64,000 nucleotides of DNA from JACPHD01 sp964526325. GTDB lineage: Bacteria; Patescibacteriota; Patescibacteriia; Patescibacteriales; GWC2-42-12. The stretch covers positions 1 to 64,000 of the forward strand of contig CAZGKM010000005.1 in assembly GCA_964526325.1 (NCBI GenBank), in the 5' to 3' direction. The position numbers and the translations under genes were made by a program. Positions within the stretch are counted from its first letter, which is position 1. Each line of letters begins with the position of its first letter. The notes under the pieces are model-generated. The model searched no databases and was not told the origin of the DNA. It worked only from the letters and a program-made list of their open reading frames with translations. Shown one piece after another: positions 25,292 to 33,376 of the stretch.

Positions 25292-26533
25292 ATGGATTTT
25301 TTAAATAAATACAAAAAAATTTTTATAGTCTTTGGTTTTATTTTAATTGTTTTAATTTTAGGCTATCTGCTATACGCCATTTTTTTTAAGCCGGAACCGG
25401 CGCCGGTTATCACGGAAAAGCCGACCGCAACCAGCACTCAGGGAGTTTTGCCTGTAGCCAAGCCAGGAACCGGGCAAATAACACCTTCGGGCCAGCCAAT
25501 CGGCGGTTTACAGGGAGAAACGGTGCTGCCAATAAGTAAAAGCAGCGCCGTAGCTTCAGGTGGCTTAACGGAAACCCTTGAATTGAGCCAAGCGCCAAGT
25601 TTAGCGGCAACTTTATCCGCCAATGGCAATGATTTGCAGTATTATAATAAATTAGACGGCAAATTTTACCGTTTAACAAAAGACGGTCAGGCCAGCTTGC
25701 TTTCGGACGAGGTCTTTCATGAAGTGGAAAAAATTACTTGGTCGCCCGATAAAAATAAAGCTATTTTAGAATACCCGGATCAAGCGAAAATTATTTATGA
25801 TTTTAAAAACAAAGAGCAAATTAGCCTGCCTAAACATTGGAAAGATTTTAATTTTTCTCCGGATGGTTCAAAAATTGTTTTAAAAAGCATGGCTACTGAT
25901 CCGGCTAACCGCTGGTTGGCTGTCGTTAATAATGAAGGCACTTCAGCGCAAAGAATAGCCTCCTTGGGAGATAAAGATGACACGGTCTATCCTTCCTGGT
26001 CTCCCAACAACCAAACCGTAGCTATGTATACCGAGGGTAAAAGTTTTGATCAGCAAGCGGTTTATTTCGTCGGCTTAAACGATGAAAACTTTAAATCTTT
26101 AACTATAGAGGGCCGGGGCTTTGAACCCAAATGGGCGCCTGAAGGCGACCGCCTGCTTTATAGCGTCTATTCAAGCTCAAGCGACCTAAAGCCGGAACTT
26201 TGGGCAACCAATGCCCAAGGAAATAATATCGGCGCCGGACGAATAAAATTAGATGTCCAAACCTGGGCGAATAAATGCGTTTTTTCTTCTAAAACCGAAA
26301 TTTATTGCGCTGTACCCGAAAGCCTTGAGGAAGGCGCCGGCCTATTTCCAGATTTAGCCAAAAACGCAAAAGATAATTTATATAAAATTGACATCCAAAC
26401 CGGCTTAAAAAAATTAATAGCCATACCGGACGGCGACTTTACCATGTCTGATTTAATCGTCTCGGATAACGGCTATTATCTCTATTTTACCGATGTTAAT
26501 ACCGGAAAGATCAATAAGATAAAACTAAAATAA
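25292..26533 (+). CDS. Membrane-anchored TolB-like beta-propeller protein
   Basis: The 413-aa product has a short basic start, one membrane helix (about 9-31), a Pro/Thr linker and then WD40/PD40-like blades. Clear blade motifs are ITWSPDKNKAIL, FNFSPDGSKIVLKS, PSWSPNNQTVAMY and PKWAPEGDRLLYS. There is no TonB/Pal context, so this is not TolB proper. It is probably an extracellular binding domain tethered to the membrane. It is followed by radA after 6 bases, so the two are likely cotranscribed. Confidence 0.78.
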   Translation: MDFLNKYKKIFIVFGFILIVLILGYLLYAIFFKPEPAPVITEKPTATSTQGVLPVAKPGTGQITPSGQPIGGLQGETVLPISKSSAVASGGLTETLELSQAPSLAATLSANGNDLQYYNKLDGKFYRLTKDGQASLLSDEVFHEVEKITWSPDKNKAILEYPDQAKIIYDFKNKEQISLPKHWKDFNFSPDGSKIVLKSMATDPANRWLAVVNNEGTSAQRIASLGDKDDTVYPSWSPNNQTVAMYTEGKSFDQQAVYFVGLNDENFKSLTIEGRGFEPKWAPEGDRLLYSVYSSSSDLKPELWATNAQGNNIGAGRIKLDVQTWANKCVFSSKTEIYCAVPESLEEGAGLFPDLAKNAKDNLYKIDIQTGLKKLIAIPDGDFTMSDLIVSDNGYYLYFTDVNTGKINKIKLK

Positions 26534-26539
26534 TTTCAA

Positions 26540-27889
26540 ATGTCAAATAAAGTCCAAACCGTCTATGCCTGTTCCGCCTGCGACGCCCAATTCCCTAAGT
26601 GGAGTGGGCGTTGTTTAGAATGCGGCGGCTGGGGCACTTTACAGATGCAAACGGTCGATAAAAAAACCGCGGATAAAATGATAGCAACCGTTACAGCGGA
26701 AGTAATTGATTTGGAAAAATTAAGCGGTCAGTTAGAAAGCCGGCGCTTAACCGCCAATATTAAAGAATTGGATCGAGTTTTGGGAGGCGGTATTATGTGC
26801 GGCTCTCTCGTATTGCTGGGCGGTGAACCGGGAATCGGCAAATCAACTTTAGTCGCCCAAACCGCCGATGCTATCGGCCGAAACGGCCAAGTAATATACG
26901 TTAGCGGCGAAGAGTCGGCCGGGCAGATAAAAGTCAGATTTGATCGGCTCGGAATTAAGGCGGAAAATATTAAATTTTTAAATGAAACTAACGCGGAAAA
27001 AATTATCGCCACTATTAAAAAACTTAAACCCGATTTAGTTATTATTGATTCAATCCAAACTATTTACTCTTCTGGCATTCTTGGCGAAGCCGGCAATATA
27101 AATCAAATCCGCGGCTCGGCGGTTAGCTTTTTGGAAGCTGCCAAAACCGACAATATCGCAATTATCCTAATCGGCCATATCACTAAAGACGGCTCTTTGG
27201 CCGGACCAAAATCGCTTGAGCATATTGTTGATACCGTTCTTTATCTTGAAACCGAGACCAGCCACGGCTACCGCATTCTGCGCGCTACCAAAAATCGCTT
27301 CGGTTCAATTAATGAAATCGGGATTTTCGAAATGACGGCTAAAGGCTTTAAAGAAATAACTAACCCTTCTTCAATCTTTATAGAGCCAAATCAAAATTTT
27401 ACCGGCTCGGTAATCAGTTGCATCATGGAAGGTACGCGGCCATTTTTAATTGAAGTCCAAGCTTTAGTCTCTAAAACCGTCTTTGGCTACCCGCAAAGAA
27501 AAGCCTCGGGCTTTGACTTAAACCGCTTGCAGGTTTTAATCGCTGTTTTAACTAAACGCGCCAATTTGAATTTAACTAACCAGGATGTTATTTTAAACGT
27601 AGTCGGCGGCTTAAAAATCAGCGATCCGGGGCTGGATTTAGCGGTTTGCTCGGCTATCGCCTCCTCGCTTTTAAATCAAACTGTCGGTAATAAAACTATT
27701 GTCTTGGGCGAAGTCGGATTAGGCGGAGAAATAAGGCAAATCGCCAGAATTGAACAAAGGCTGAATGAAGCCGGCAAACTTGGCTTTACCAAAGCTATTG
27801 TCCCGGCCAACGATTATGTTTCAAAAAAAATTAAAGCGGTAAAAATAACAAATGTCCAGGAAATAATAAAATTGATAACCAAAAATTGA
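26540..27889 (+). CDS. radA: DNA repair protein RadA
   Basis: The 449-aa product is a RecA-family branch-migration ATPase. It has an N-terminal zinc finger (CSACDAQFPKWSGRCLEC), Walker A GGEPGIGKSTL (about residue 92), the RadA signature KNRFGS, and a C-terminal Lon-protease-like domain (GGLKISDPGLDLAVCSAIAS). Length is normal. It ends AAAAATTGA, showing UGA is used as a stop. Confidence 0.97.
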   Translation: MSNKVQTVYACSACDAQFPKWSGRCLECGGWGTLQMQTVDKKTADKMIATVTAEVIDLEKLSGQLESRRLTANIKELDRVLGGGIMCGSLVLLGGEPGIGKSTLVAQTADAIGRNGQVIYVSGEESAGQIKVRFDRLGIKAENIKFLNETNAEKIIATIKKLKPDLVIIDSIQTIYSSGILGEAGNINQIRGSAVSFLEAAKTDNIAIILIGHITKDGSLAGPKSLEHIVDTVLYLETETSHGYRILRATKNRFGSINEIGIFEMTAKGFKEITNPSSIFIEPNQNFTGSVISCIMEGTRPFLIEVQALVSKTVFGYPQRKASGFDLNRLQVLIAVLTKRANLNLTNQDVILNVVGGLKISDPGLDLAVCSAIASSLLNQTVGNKTIVLGEVGLGGEIRQIARIEQRLNEAGKLGFTKAIVPANDYVSKKIKAVKITNVQEIIKLITKN

Positions 27890-27910
27890 TAACTTGTAAA
27901 ATAAAAAGAA

Positions 27911-27945
27911 AAAGAGGCAAGCTTATTTTATAAGATTGCCTCTTT
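27911..27945 (+). terminator. Terminator between convergent radA and the unknown gene
   Basis: Stem aaagaggcaa...ttgcctcttt with four further pairs towards the loop, followed by gttttt on the plus strand. A-rich sequence on the other side allows use by the convergent gene that ends at 27959. Confidence 0.85.
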
Positions 27946-27958
27946 GTTTTTAGGAAAT

Positions 27959-28363
27959 TTATTTCCTGATTGCCTGAAAAAAGTTTGTCTTTAGCCCGAT
28001 TGTGGCCGCGAGGTCTACTAAAGAAAACCATTTATCGCCGAGGTCATCCACCGGCAGATCCTCGATAGTATTTTTAGCTCTTTCAACCAGCCAGCCCTCA
28101 ATGTTAAATGGAACATTTTTAGTAATATTTGGCATTTCCCAGCCGAATTGATAGCAATACTTCTTTAATTCTGTCAAATTAAACGGTACTTTTTTGCCAT
28201 GAACCAAAAAAAATCGCAGTTCCGGATCGGCAGGCGCCATCATTATATGGCATAAGGGACATTCTTGTTTTTTAATCTTAGCCGTTGTTGATGAACCGGT
28301 TTTGTTATAAGGGCCTTTTTGAATATTTGTTTTGCTCCGATAAAAAATCCTTGTTCCGATCAT
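27959..28363 (-). CDS. Unknown small protein with one CPLC motif
   Basis: I do not recognise this 134-aa product. It is basic at the N-terminus and has a single CPLCHIMMAP motif near residue 37 and a hydrophilic, Trp/Pro-containing body. No signal peptide or membrane helix is seen. ATG at 28363 is chosen because it follows a strong Shine-Dalgarno (aaaggagggg, 4 bases before ATG), rare in this window. The upstream in-frame start at 28396 lacks one. It stands alone between radA and recG with its own ribosome-binding site, so it may be a recent arrival. Confidence 0.65.
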   Translation of the reverse strand: MIGTRIFYRSKTNIQKGPYNKTGSSTTAKIKKQECPLCHIMMAPADPELRFFLVHGKKVPFNLTELKKYCYQFGWEMPNITKNVPFNIEGWLVERAKNTIEDLPVDDLGDKWFSLVDLAATIGLKTNFFQAIRK

Positions 28364-28526
28364 AATTTCCCCTCCTTTAAAAATTAACATTAACATCAGC
28401 TACGCCCGGGCCGCTTTTTAAAGATCACTTCTGAAAATTATTAATTAATTTTTTATTCTACACTATTTATATTATTTTTTCAAGTACCTCTTCCAAACGT
28501 CTATCTTATTAAAATTACCATATATT

Positions 28527-30650
28527 TTATTCCAGATGCGTCTTATTTTCCAATTTACTTAATTTCTCTTTAAGCAAAGGCCATTTGGCAAGTCCGGCGC
28601 CTTGATTAACAATTTTTACGGCCTGTTCACGGGCTTGCTTTATTAGAACATAATCAAATAATGAAGCGATTTTCAGCCCTAAAAAACCTTTTTGCTCCAG
28701 ACCGTAGACTTCACCCGGCCCCCTGAATTTTAAATCAATTTTAGCCAAAGTAAAACCGTCATGATTTTCAGACAAAGCCTGTAAGCGTTTCGCTGATGTT
28801 TCCGACTGATTATCCGTAAAAAGAAAGCAATAAGACTGATGACTGCTTCTGCCTACCCTGCCCCTGAATTGATGGATTTGCGCCAAGCCGAAACGATCGG
28901 CGCCTTCAATCATTATCACGCTGGCGTTAGGCGCGTCAACTCCGACCTCCACGACCGACGTGGAAACCAAAATTTTTATTTTATTATCCAAAAATTCTTG
29001 CATGATTTTTTCTTTTTCCGCTTGTTTCAGCCGGCCATGCAATCTGCCGATAGTTAAATCGGGAAAAATTATTTTGTCTAATTTTTTAAATTCTTCTTCG
29101 ACCGACTTGACGCCCAGCTTATCGGAAATATCAACCAAAGGGCAAATAACAAAAACCTGCCGGCCGGTTTTAATCTGCTCGCCAATGAATTTGTAAGCCG
29201 CGGCACGCTTATCTTCAGGCACAATTTTAGTTATAATCTTTTTTCTTTCTTTGGGCATTTCGTCTATGACCGATAAATTCAAATCGCCGTATAAAGCCAA
29301 GGCCAAACTTCTGGGAATCGGCGTGGCGGTCATGGATAATAAATGGGGCGTTAAGCTTATCCCGTTTTTTTGCAATAAAAGCCTCCTTTGCCCCACTCCA
29401 AACCGATGCTGTTCGTCAATTATGGCTAAGGCCAAATTATTAAATTCAACATCTTCCTGAATTAAAGCATGCGTACCGATAATAATATCGGCATTTTTTG
29501 CGATATCAGCGGCATTTAATTTTATTTTTTTGTCATCGGGATTTACACATTTTTTTGTCATTGGGTTTTTGACATTTGTCATTTTTTTCTGGCTTCTCGT
29601 TACCAGCCCAACTTTAATATTAAAATTTTTTAACAAACGGCAGATAGTATCAAAGTGTTGTTTCGCAAGTATTTCCGTTGGCACCATTAATACCGCCTGC
29701 TGATTATTTAAAATTACATTAAGCATGGCGATAACCGCGACTAACGTTTTACCGCTGCCGACATCGCCTTCTAAGAGCCTTGACATAGGCCTGTCTTTCG
29801 CCAAATCCCCTAAAATCTCCCAAGCCGCTTTTCTTTGCGCGTCAGTCAGCTTAAACGGCAGGCTGGCAACAAATTTTTTGGTTTCCGGCTCGCAGAATTT
29901 TATTTCCGGCGACCGGCTCAAGCTTAAATTTTTTTTAGCCGATTGCGATTGCAATTGAATTAAAAAAAGCTCGTCAAACGCTAAGCGCCGTCGAACCTTT
30001 TTAATTTCCGAATCATCTTTGGGAAAATGAATTTTCTTGATAGCCTCGGACAAATCCATTAGTTTAATTTCTTTCTTTACTTCAAGGGGCAGCCAATCGT
30101 TAAGCAGCGCGCTTAAACTTATAACCTGCTTAATTAAAAATCTGATTTGTTTTTGCGTTAAATTGGCGGTTAAATGATAGTTGGGCACTAATCCCTGGGT
30201 ATGCACCAACCCACCCCCCTTGTAAAGGGGGGTTAGGGGGGTAAATATTTTTTCATACGCCGGCGATTTCATAATAAAACTTCCGTAGTCTTCTTCAACT
30301 TTTCCGGCTAAAGAAATTTTATCGCCAACGCGCAAATTACGGGCTAAAAAAGGCTGGTTAAACCAAATCGCTTTCAAGGTTTCCGTGCCATCAGTTATTA
30401 AAGCTTCAATTATACTCATTTTTCTCTTCCAGCTCCGCTTATTCTGGATTAATTCAATTTGTCCGACTATATTAGCGCTAGCGCCGGCAGTAAGCTTAGC
30501 AATCGGCGTTAAACTTGTATAATCGTCGTATCTGAAAGGAAAATAAAACAACAAGTCATGAACAGATTCAATGCCCAATTTTTTCATCTTTTTAGCCGTA
30601 GCTTCGCCTACCCGGCTGATTTTCATTATGTCGGTTTCCAGTGTTATCAT
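28527..30650 (-). CDS. recG: ATP-dependent DNA helicase RecG, with repeat-derived insertions
   Basis: The 707-aa helicase reverses stalled forks. It has an N-terminal wedge/OB domain (about 60-160), Walker A LEGDVGSGKT, the DEQH box, motif III SMTATPIPR, motif V TSVVEVGVD and motif VI QFRGRVGRSS. Two stretches do not fit the family: FTPLTPLYKGGG in the OB domain (DNA 30207-30243, a C-rich repeat) and KMTNVKNPMTKKCVNPDDKK in helicase domain 1 (DNA about 29530-29588, a gacatttgtcattgg-type repeat). Both keep the frame, so the protein should be functional. Confidence 0.95.
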   Translation of the reverse strand: MITLETDIMKISRVGEATAKKMKKLGIESVHDLLFYFPFRYDDYTSLTPIAKLTAGASANIVGQIELIQNKRSWKRKMSIIEALITDGTETLKAIWFNQPFLARNLRVGDKISLAGKVEEDYGSFIMKSPAYEKIFTPLTPLYKGGGLVHTQGLVPNYHLTANLTQKQIRFLIKQVISLSALLNDWLPLEVKKEIKLMDLSEAIKKIHFPKDDSEIKKVRRRLAFDELFLIQLQSQSAKKNLSLSRSPEIKFCEPETKKFVASLPFKLTDAQRKAAWEILGDLAKDRPMSRLLEGDVGSGKTLVAVIAMLNVILNNQQAVLMVPTEILAKQHFDTICRLLKNFNIKVGLVTRSQKKMTNVKNPMTKKCVNPDDKKIKLNAADIAKNADIIIGTHALIQEDVEFNNLALAIIDEQHRFGVGQRRLLLQKNGISLTPHLLSMTATPIPRSLALALYGDLNLSVIDEMPKERKKIITKIVPEDKRAAAYKFIGEQIKTGRQVFVICPLVDISDKLGVKSVEEEFKKLDKIIFPDLTIGRLHGRLKQAEKEKIMQEFLDNKIKILVSTSVVEVGVDAPNASVIMIEGADRFGLAQIHQFRGRVGRSSHQSYCFLFTDNQSETSAKRLQALSENHDGFTLAKIDLKFRGPGEVYGLEQKGFLGLKIASLFDYVLIKQAREQAVKIVNQGAGLAKWPLLKEKLSKLENKTHLE
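30207..30243. repeat. C/G-rich dispersed repeat inside recG
   Basis: An imperfect inverted C-run/G-run unit (ccaccccccttg...aaggggggttagggggg) lies in frame in recG. The same unit appears three times in the pfkB gene at 48844-48950. Confidence 0.85.
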
Positions 30651-30869
30651 AATCCTATTTTATCACAAAAACCCCAACAAAAAATAGCCCTGAAAATTCA
30701 TAGCTATTATTTGTGCCCTCAAGAGGACTCGAAACGCCTCGGTGCTTTACAACCGAAGAAGAAAACGGTGGCGCGCTATTGTGCGCCTACGAGGAATTGA
30801 AACTCCTCGGTGCCAAAGCGGGGCGATTTTGAACTCCGGAAGCTCACACTCCCCGCCTGCCATTGCCTG
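30651..30869. repeat. Gene-free stretch holding decayed tRNA-Arg fragments
   Basis: Bases 30712-30733 are identical to 30868-30889, the 3' acceptor/T-arm part of tRNA-Arg(CCG). A second fragment (30790-30850) keeps a paired T-arm and a ctccggaagctc anticodon-arm relic. No complete cloverleaf can be formed from either. This looks like two degenerated tandem copies of the adjacent tRNA. Confidence 0.7.
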
Positions 30870-30941
30870 TGCCCTCAAGAGGACTCGAACCTCTGTTACA
30901 AGCTCCGGAAGCTCGCGTTCTATCCGCTGAACTATGAGGGC
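30870..30941 (-). tRNA. tRNA-Arg(CCG)
   Basis: A cloverleaf forms with acceptor GCCCTCA/TGAGGGC, anticodon stem CGAGC/GCTTG, loop TTCCGGA (anticodon CCG, reads CGG), T-arm with TTCGAGT and discriminator A. CCA is not encoded. It lies between the DEAD-box helicase and recG on the same strand. Confidence 0.93.
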
Positions 30942-30970
30942 AAGGGCACTGGCGGGCAGGTATCCGTTGA

Positions 30971-30992
30971 GCCTGCCTGCCGGCAGGCAGGC
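30971..30992. repeat. 22-bp perfect palindrome
   Basis: The sequence gcctgcctgcc is followed directly by its exact complement. The half-site recurs at about 13618-13635, and a variant is seen in 45479-45510. It is a candidate dispersed protein-binding or hairpin motif. Confidence 0.8.
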
Positions 30993-31030
30993 TATAGGCG
31001 CAGAAGTTTGATATATTATGCCAGATAAAC

Positions 31031-32269
31031 TTATCTGCCTCTTCGCCGGCCGAAACCCGGTCTTGAACGCGGAGCGACTCCCCGGCCGAAACTCATGGTC
31101 CGGCCATATCTTTTAAAAGTCGGCCGCGTATTAGCTTGTTCAAGCTCGGCAAATTTAGTTAAAGTTAATTTTTTATTTATCAATCTTTCAATGTCGCGAA
31201 TATCTTTCCATTGATCGGGCGTAGCGAAGGAAATCGCTTTGCCTTGAGTTCCTGCCCGAGCGGTACGACCGATGCGATGGACATAATCTTCCGAATCGTC
31301 CGGTAAATCGTAATTCACCACAAGCTCAATGTCGCTCACATCAATACCGCGAGCGGCAATATCTGTGGCTATAAGAATCCGATATTTTCTTGATTTAAAT
31401 CCGGCCATGGATTCTTTGCGCTGATTGAATGACAGATTGGAATGAATTTCCGCTACCTGATGCCTTGATTGTTTAAGATTATGGGCCAAATGCTTAGCGC
31501 CATATTTAGTTCTGGCAAAAACTAAAACCGAACCCTTATATTCTTTAAGAATTTTTTCCAACTGCATATATTTATCTTCTTTTCTCATGACATAAACTTC
31601 CTGATTAACGCACTCAACCGTGGTTCCGGACGGAGCGACTTCAATATGGACGGGCATGGACATATGGGCCGAGGCTAATCTTAAAATCGCCCGAGGCATA
31701 GTAGCGGAAAATAATAAAGTCTGCCGCTTTTCTGGAATCCGCTTAATAATTTCTTCTATTTGCGGAGCAAAACCCATGTCAAACATCCTATCAGCTTCGT
31801 CTAAAACCAAAACTTTAACGTGATCCAATTTTACCCAGCCTCTTTTTAAATGGTCAATTAGCCGGCCCGGAGTGCAGATAAAAATATGCGGGTTTCTCTT
31901 TAAGCTCTGCACCTGGCTGCCGATAGCTTGGCCGCCAATTAAAGCCGCGGTTCGCAGTCCCAGCCTAGAGCCTAATTTCCTTAAATTTTCATCAACTTGC
32001 ATAGCAAGTTCGCGGGTAGGCAATAACACTAAGCCTTGCCCATGCTCAAGCAGTAAGCGCTCAATCATCGGGATGCCAAAAGCAAAAGTTTTGCCGGTTC
32101 CGGTTTGAGCTACGCCAATCATGTCTTTACCGGATAGAGCCACCGGGATTGATTTGGCTTGAATCGGGGTCGGCGTATCTAATTTCAAATTTTTAAGCAC
32201 GCTTAAAATATCAGCGCTAACGCCTAATGCTTTAAAATCCAGTTTAGTTTGTTTAATTTGTTCTATCAT
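31031..32269 (-). CDS. DEAD-box RNA helicase (RhlE-like)
   Basis: The 412-aa product has Q motif (about residues 15-40), Walker A AQTGTGKT, PTRELA, GG, TPGR, DEAD, SAT, ARTKYG, TDIAARGID and HRIGRTAR, all intact. The C-terminus is short, basic and Arg/Gly-rich (GRGVAPRSRPGFGRRRGR), as in RhlE-type proteins that unwind rRNA or mRNA structure. It is preceded by a consensus promoter and a leader ending in a hairpin and T-run that touches the ATG, so its translation or transcription may be controlled by RNA structure. Confidence 0.95.
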   Translation of the reverse strand: MIEQIKQTKLDFKALGVSADILSVLKNLKLDTPTPIQAKSIPVALSGKDMIGVAQTGTGKTFAFGIPMIERLLLEHGQGLVLLPTRELAMQVDENLRKLGSRLGLRTAALIGGQAIGSQVQSLKRNPHIFICTPGRLIDHLKRGWVKLDHVKVLVLDEADRMFDMGFAPQIEEIIKRIPEKRQTLLFSATMPRAILRLASAHMSMPVHIEVAPSGTTVECVNQEVYVMRKEDKYMQLEKILKEYKGSVLVFARTKYGAKHLAHNLKQSRHQVAEIHSNLSFNQRKESMAGFKSRKYRILIATDIAARGIDVSDIELVVNYDLPDDSEDYVHRIGRTARAGTQGKAISFATPDQWKDIRDIERLINKKLTLTKFAELEQANTRPTFKRYGRTMSFGRGVAPRSRPGFGRRRGR

Positions 32270-32272
32270 AAA

Positions 32273-32306
32273 AAATAAGCGACCCGTTTCTTAGGAGTCA
32301 CTTATT
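32273..32306 (-). promoter_or_regulatory. Leader hairpin with U-tract abutting the helicase start
   Basis: On the minus strand aataagtgactcc pairs with gggtcgcttatt (one or two G-U pairs). The hairpin is followed by TTTTTTATG, so the U-run of a terminator-like hairpin ends in the helicase start codon. No Shine-Dalgarno is present. This fits an attenuator, an RNA thermometer or autoregulation by the helicase. Confidence 0.55.
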
Positions 32307-32351
32307 AAAGCTACTTAAATGACGTGAGATCCAAAGTCTTAATAATGCTTA

Positions 32352-32380
32352 AATATAGCATTAATAAGTTATGGTGTCAA
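32352..32380 (-). promoter_or_regulatory. Consensus promoter of the DEAD-box helicase
   Basis: On the minus strand TTGACA (32380-32375), a 17-base spacer and TATATT (32357-32352). The -35 box begins 4 bases after the CCA end of tRNA-Arg(GCG). The predicted leader is about 75 bases. Confidence 0.72.
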
Positions 32381-32384
32381 TTTC

Positions 32385-32459
32385 TGGTGCACTCGACAGG
32401 AATCGAACCTGTATTACAAGCTCCGCAAGCTTGCGTCCTATCCGTTGAACGACGAGTGC
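32385..32459 (-). tRNA. tRNA-Arg(GCG)
   Basis: Acceptor GCACTCG/CGAGTGC with discriminator A and encoded CCA, anticodon stem CAAGC/GCTTG, loop TTGCGGA (anticodon GCG), and T-arm with TTCGATT. It reads CGC and CGU. Most bacteria use an ACG (inosine) tRNA for these codons, so a G34 version is unusual. It is the only tRNA in the window with an encoded CCA. Confidence 0.92.
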
Positions 32460-32621
32460 CCTACTTCGTTGAAACTTCGTAGGACGAGCATTTATGCATA
32501 AATGTTTAATTTATACTGCTTGTCCGCCGAAGTTTTAACGTAGGCGGAAACGACGAGTGCTTATATTAATACGGCACAGGATATTAGCCTGTGCCCAAAA
32601 TAATTATTATACTATTTTAAT
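32460..32621. other. Gap with hairpin and partial tRNA-like text
   Basis: No gene is seen. The decamer cgacgagtgc from the 5' end of tRNA-Arg(GCG) recurs at 32551-32560, and gtccgccgaag...aggcgga forms a small inverted repeat. The hairpin ggcacagg/cctgtgcc (32573-32595) follows the stop of the gene at 32622 on the minus strand and may act as its terminator, though a T-run is lacking. Confidence 0.5.
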
Positions 32622-33122
32622 CTATAATTTAAACATTTTGGCTAAAGCCTCGGATAAAGGTTGGTCGGTTCTTTCCAAGTCCTCAGGTAAATACTTTAGC
32701 AGATTATCACGAATTGGCAAGGGATTCATGCTTTTAAGAGGCACTGACAATCTCGGCCTAACCACATTCTTAAATTCAAAATACAAATTTTTTATATTCT
32801 CGCGAGGCTTATAGACAATGGAAAAATCTTTTATTATATCGTAATCATAAAATTTTCTACCCACAATCAAACCTTCGTCGGTTATAACAAAATCTATGGC
32901 CATAGGCTCCTGGCCGTCATGGATTATAACAACGAATGCGCCGATTATAATTATGGCGGCAAACAAAAAATTTCCGCTGAAAAACGAATAAATTAAAAAT
33001 ATCAAACCGACAACGGCGGAAACAATATACCAATTTCTTTGCCTTTCATGCTTGTCATATTCCGGTATGCTCCAGCTAATAATTTTTTCGCCGTAATTGA
33101 TTGCCTTGGCTGATTCTTCCAT
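32622..33122 (-). CDS. Two-helix membrane protein of unknown function
   Basis: The 166-aa product has a soluble start (INYGEKIISWSIPEYDKHER), two adjacent membrane helices (about residues 30-70) and a cytoplasmic domain with FVITDEGLIVG, a pattern like bacterial PH-like domains. ATG at 33122 is preferred to the upstream TTG at 33137. A promoter with TTGATA and TATAAT lies just upstream. I do not recognise a named family. Confidence 0.7.
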   Translation of the reverse strand: MEESAKAINYGEKIISWSIPEYDKHERQRNWYIVSAVVGLIFLIYSFFSGNFLFAAIIIIGAFVVIIHDGQEPMAIDFVITDEGLIVGRKFYDYDIIKDFSIVYKPRENIKNLYFEFKNVVRPRLSVPLKSMNPLPIRDNLLKYLPEDLERTDQPLSEALAKMFKL

Positions 33123-33160
33123 ATTTTTAATTGACAAAACTAGATGAATTATATATATTT

Positions 33161-33189
33161 ATTATAGCATAAATGAAATCAATTATCAA
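33161..33189 (-). promoter_or_regulatory. Promoter of the two-helix membrane protein gene
   Basis: On the minus strand TTGATA (33189-33184), a 17-base spacer and TATAAT (33166-33161). The start codon at 33122 follows a leader of about 30 bases. Confidence 0.7.
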
Positions 33190-33288
33190 TTATGAATTGC
33201 CAATTACGAATAAAATGCTTAATTCGTAATTTTTAATTTGCTTACCCTTAATCGCTAAGGCGAAGAAGGGCAATCGGTAATTTAATCC

Positions 33289-33375
33289 GGAGAGATGGCT
33301 GAGCGGCTGATAGCAACACCCTGCTAAGGTGTTAGGCTTTAACGAGCCTCCAGGGTTCGAATCCCTGTCTCTCCG
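33289..33375 (+). tRNA. tRNA-Ser(GCT)
   Basis: 87 bases with acceptor GGAGAGA/TCTCTCC, anticodon stem ACACC/GGTGT, loop CTGCTAA (anticodon GCT, reads AGC/AGU), a long variable arm (AGGCTTTAACGAGCCT) and discriminator G. CCA is not encoded. The next gene starts with ATG two bases after the discriminator. Confidence 0.95.
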
Positions 33376-33376
33376 C

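Noticed and set aside
33329..33376. TTG start for the HD gene at 33329
   Set aside because: It lies inside tRNA-Ser(GCT), so the extra residues would be coded by the tRNA itself.
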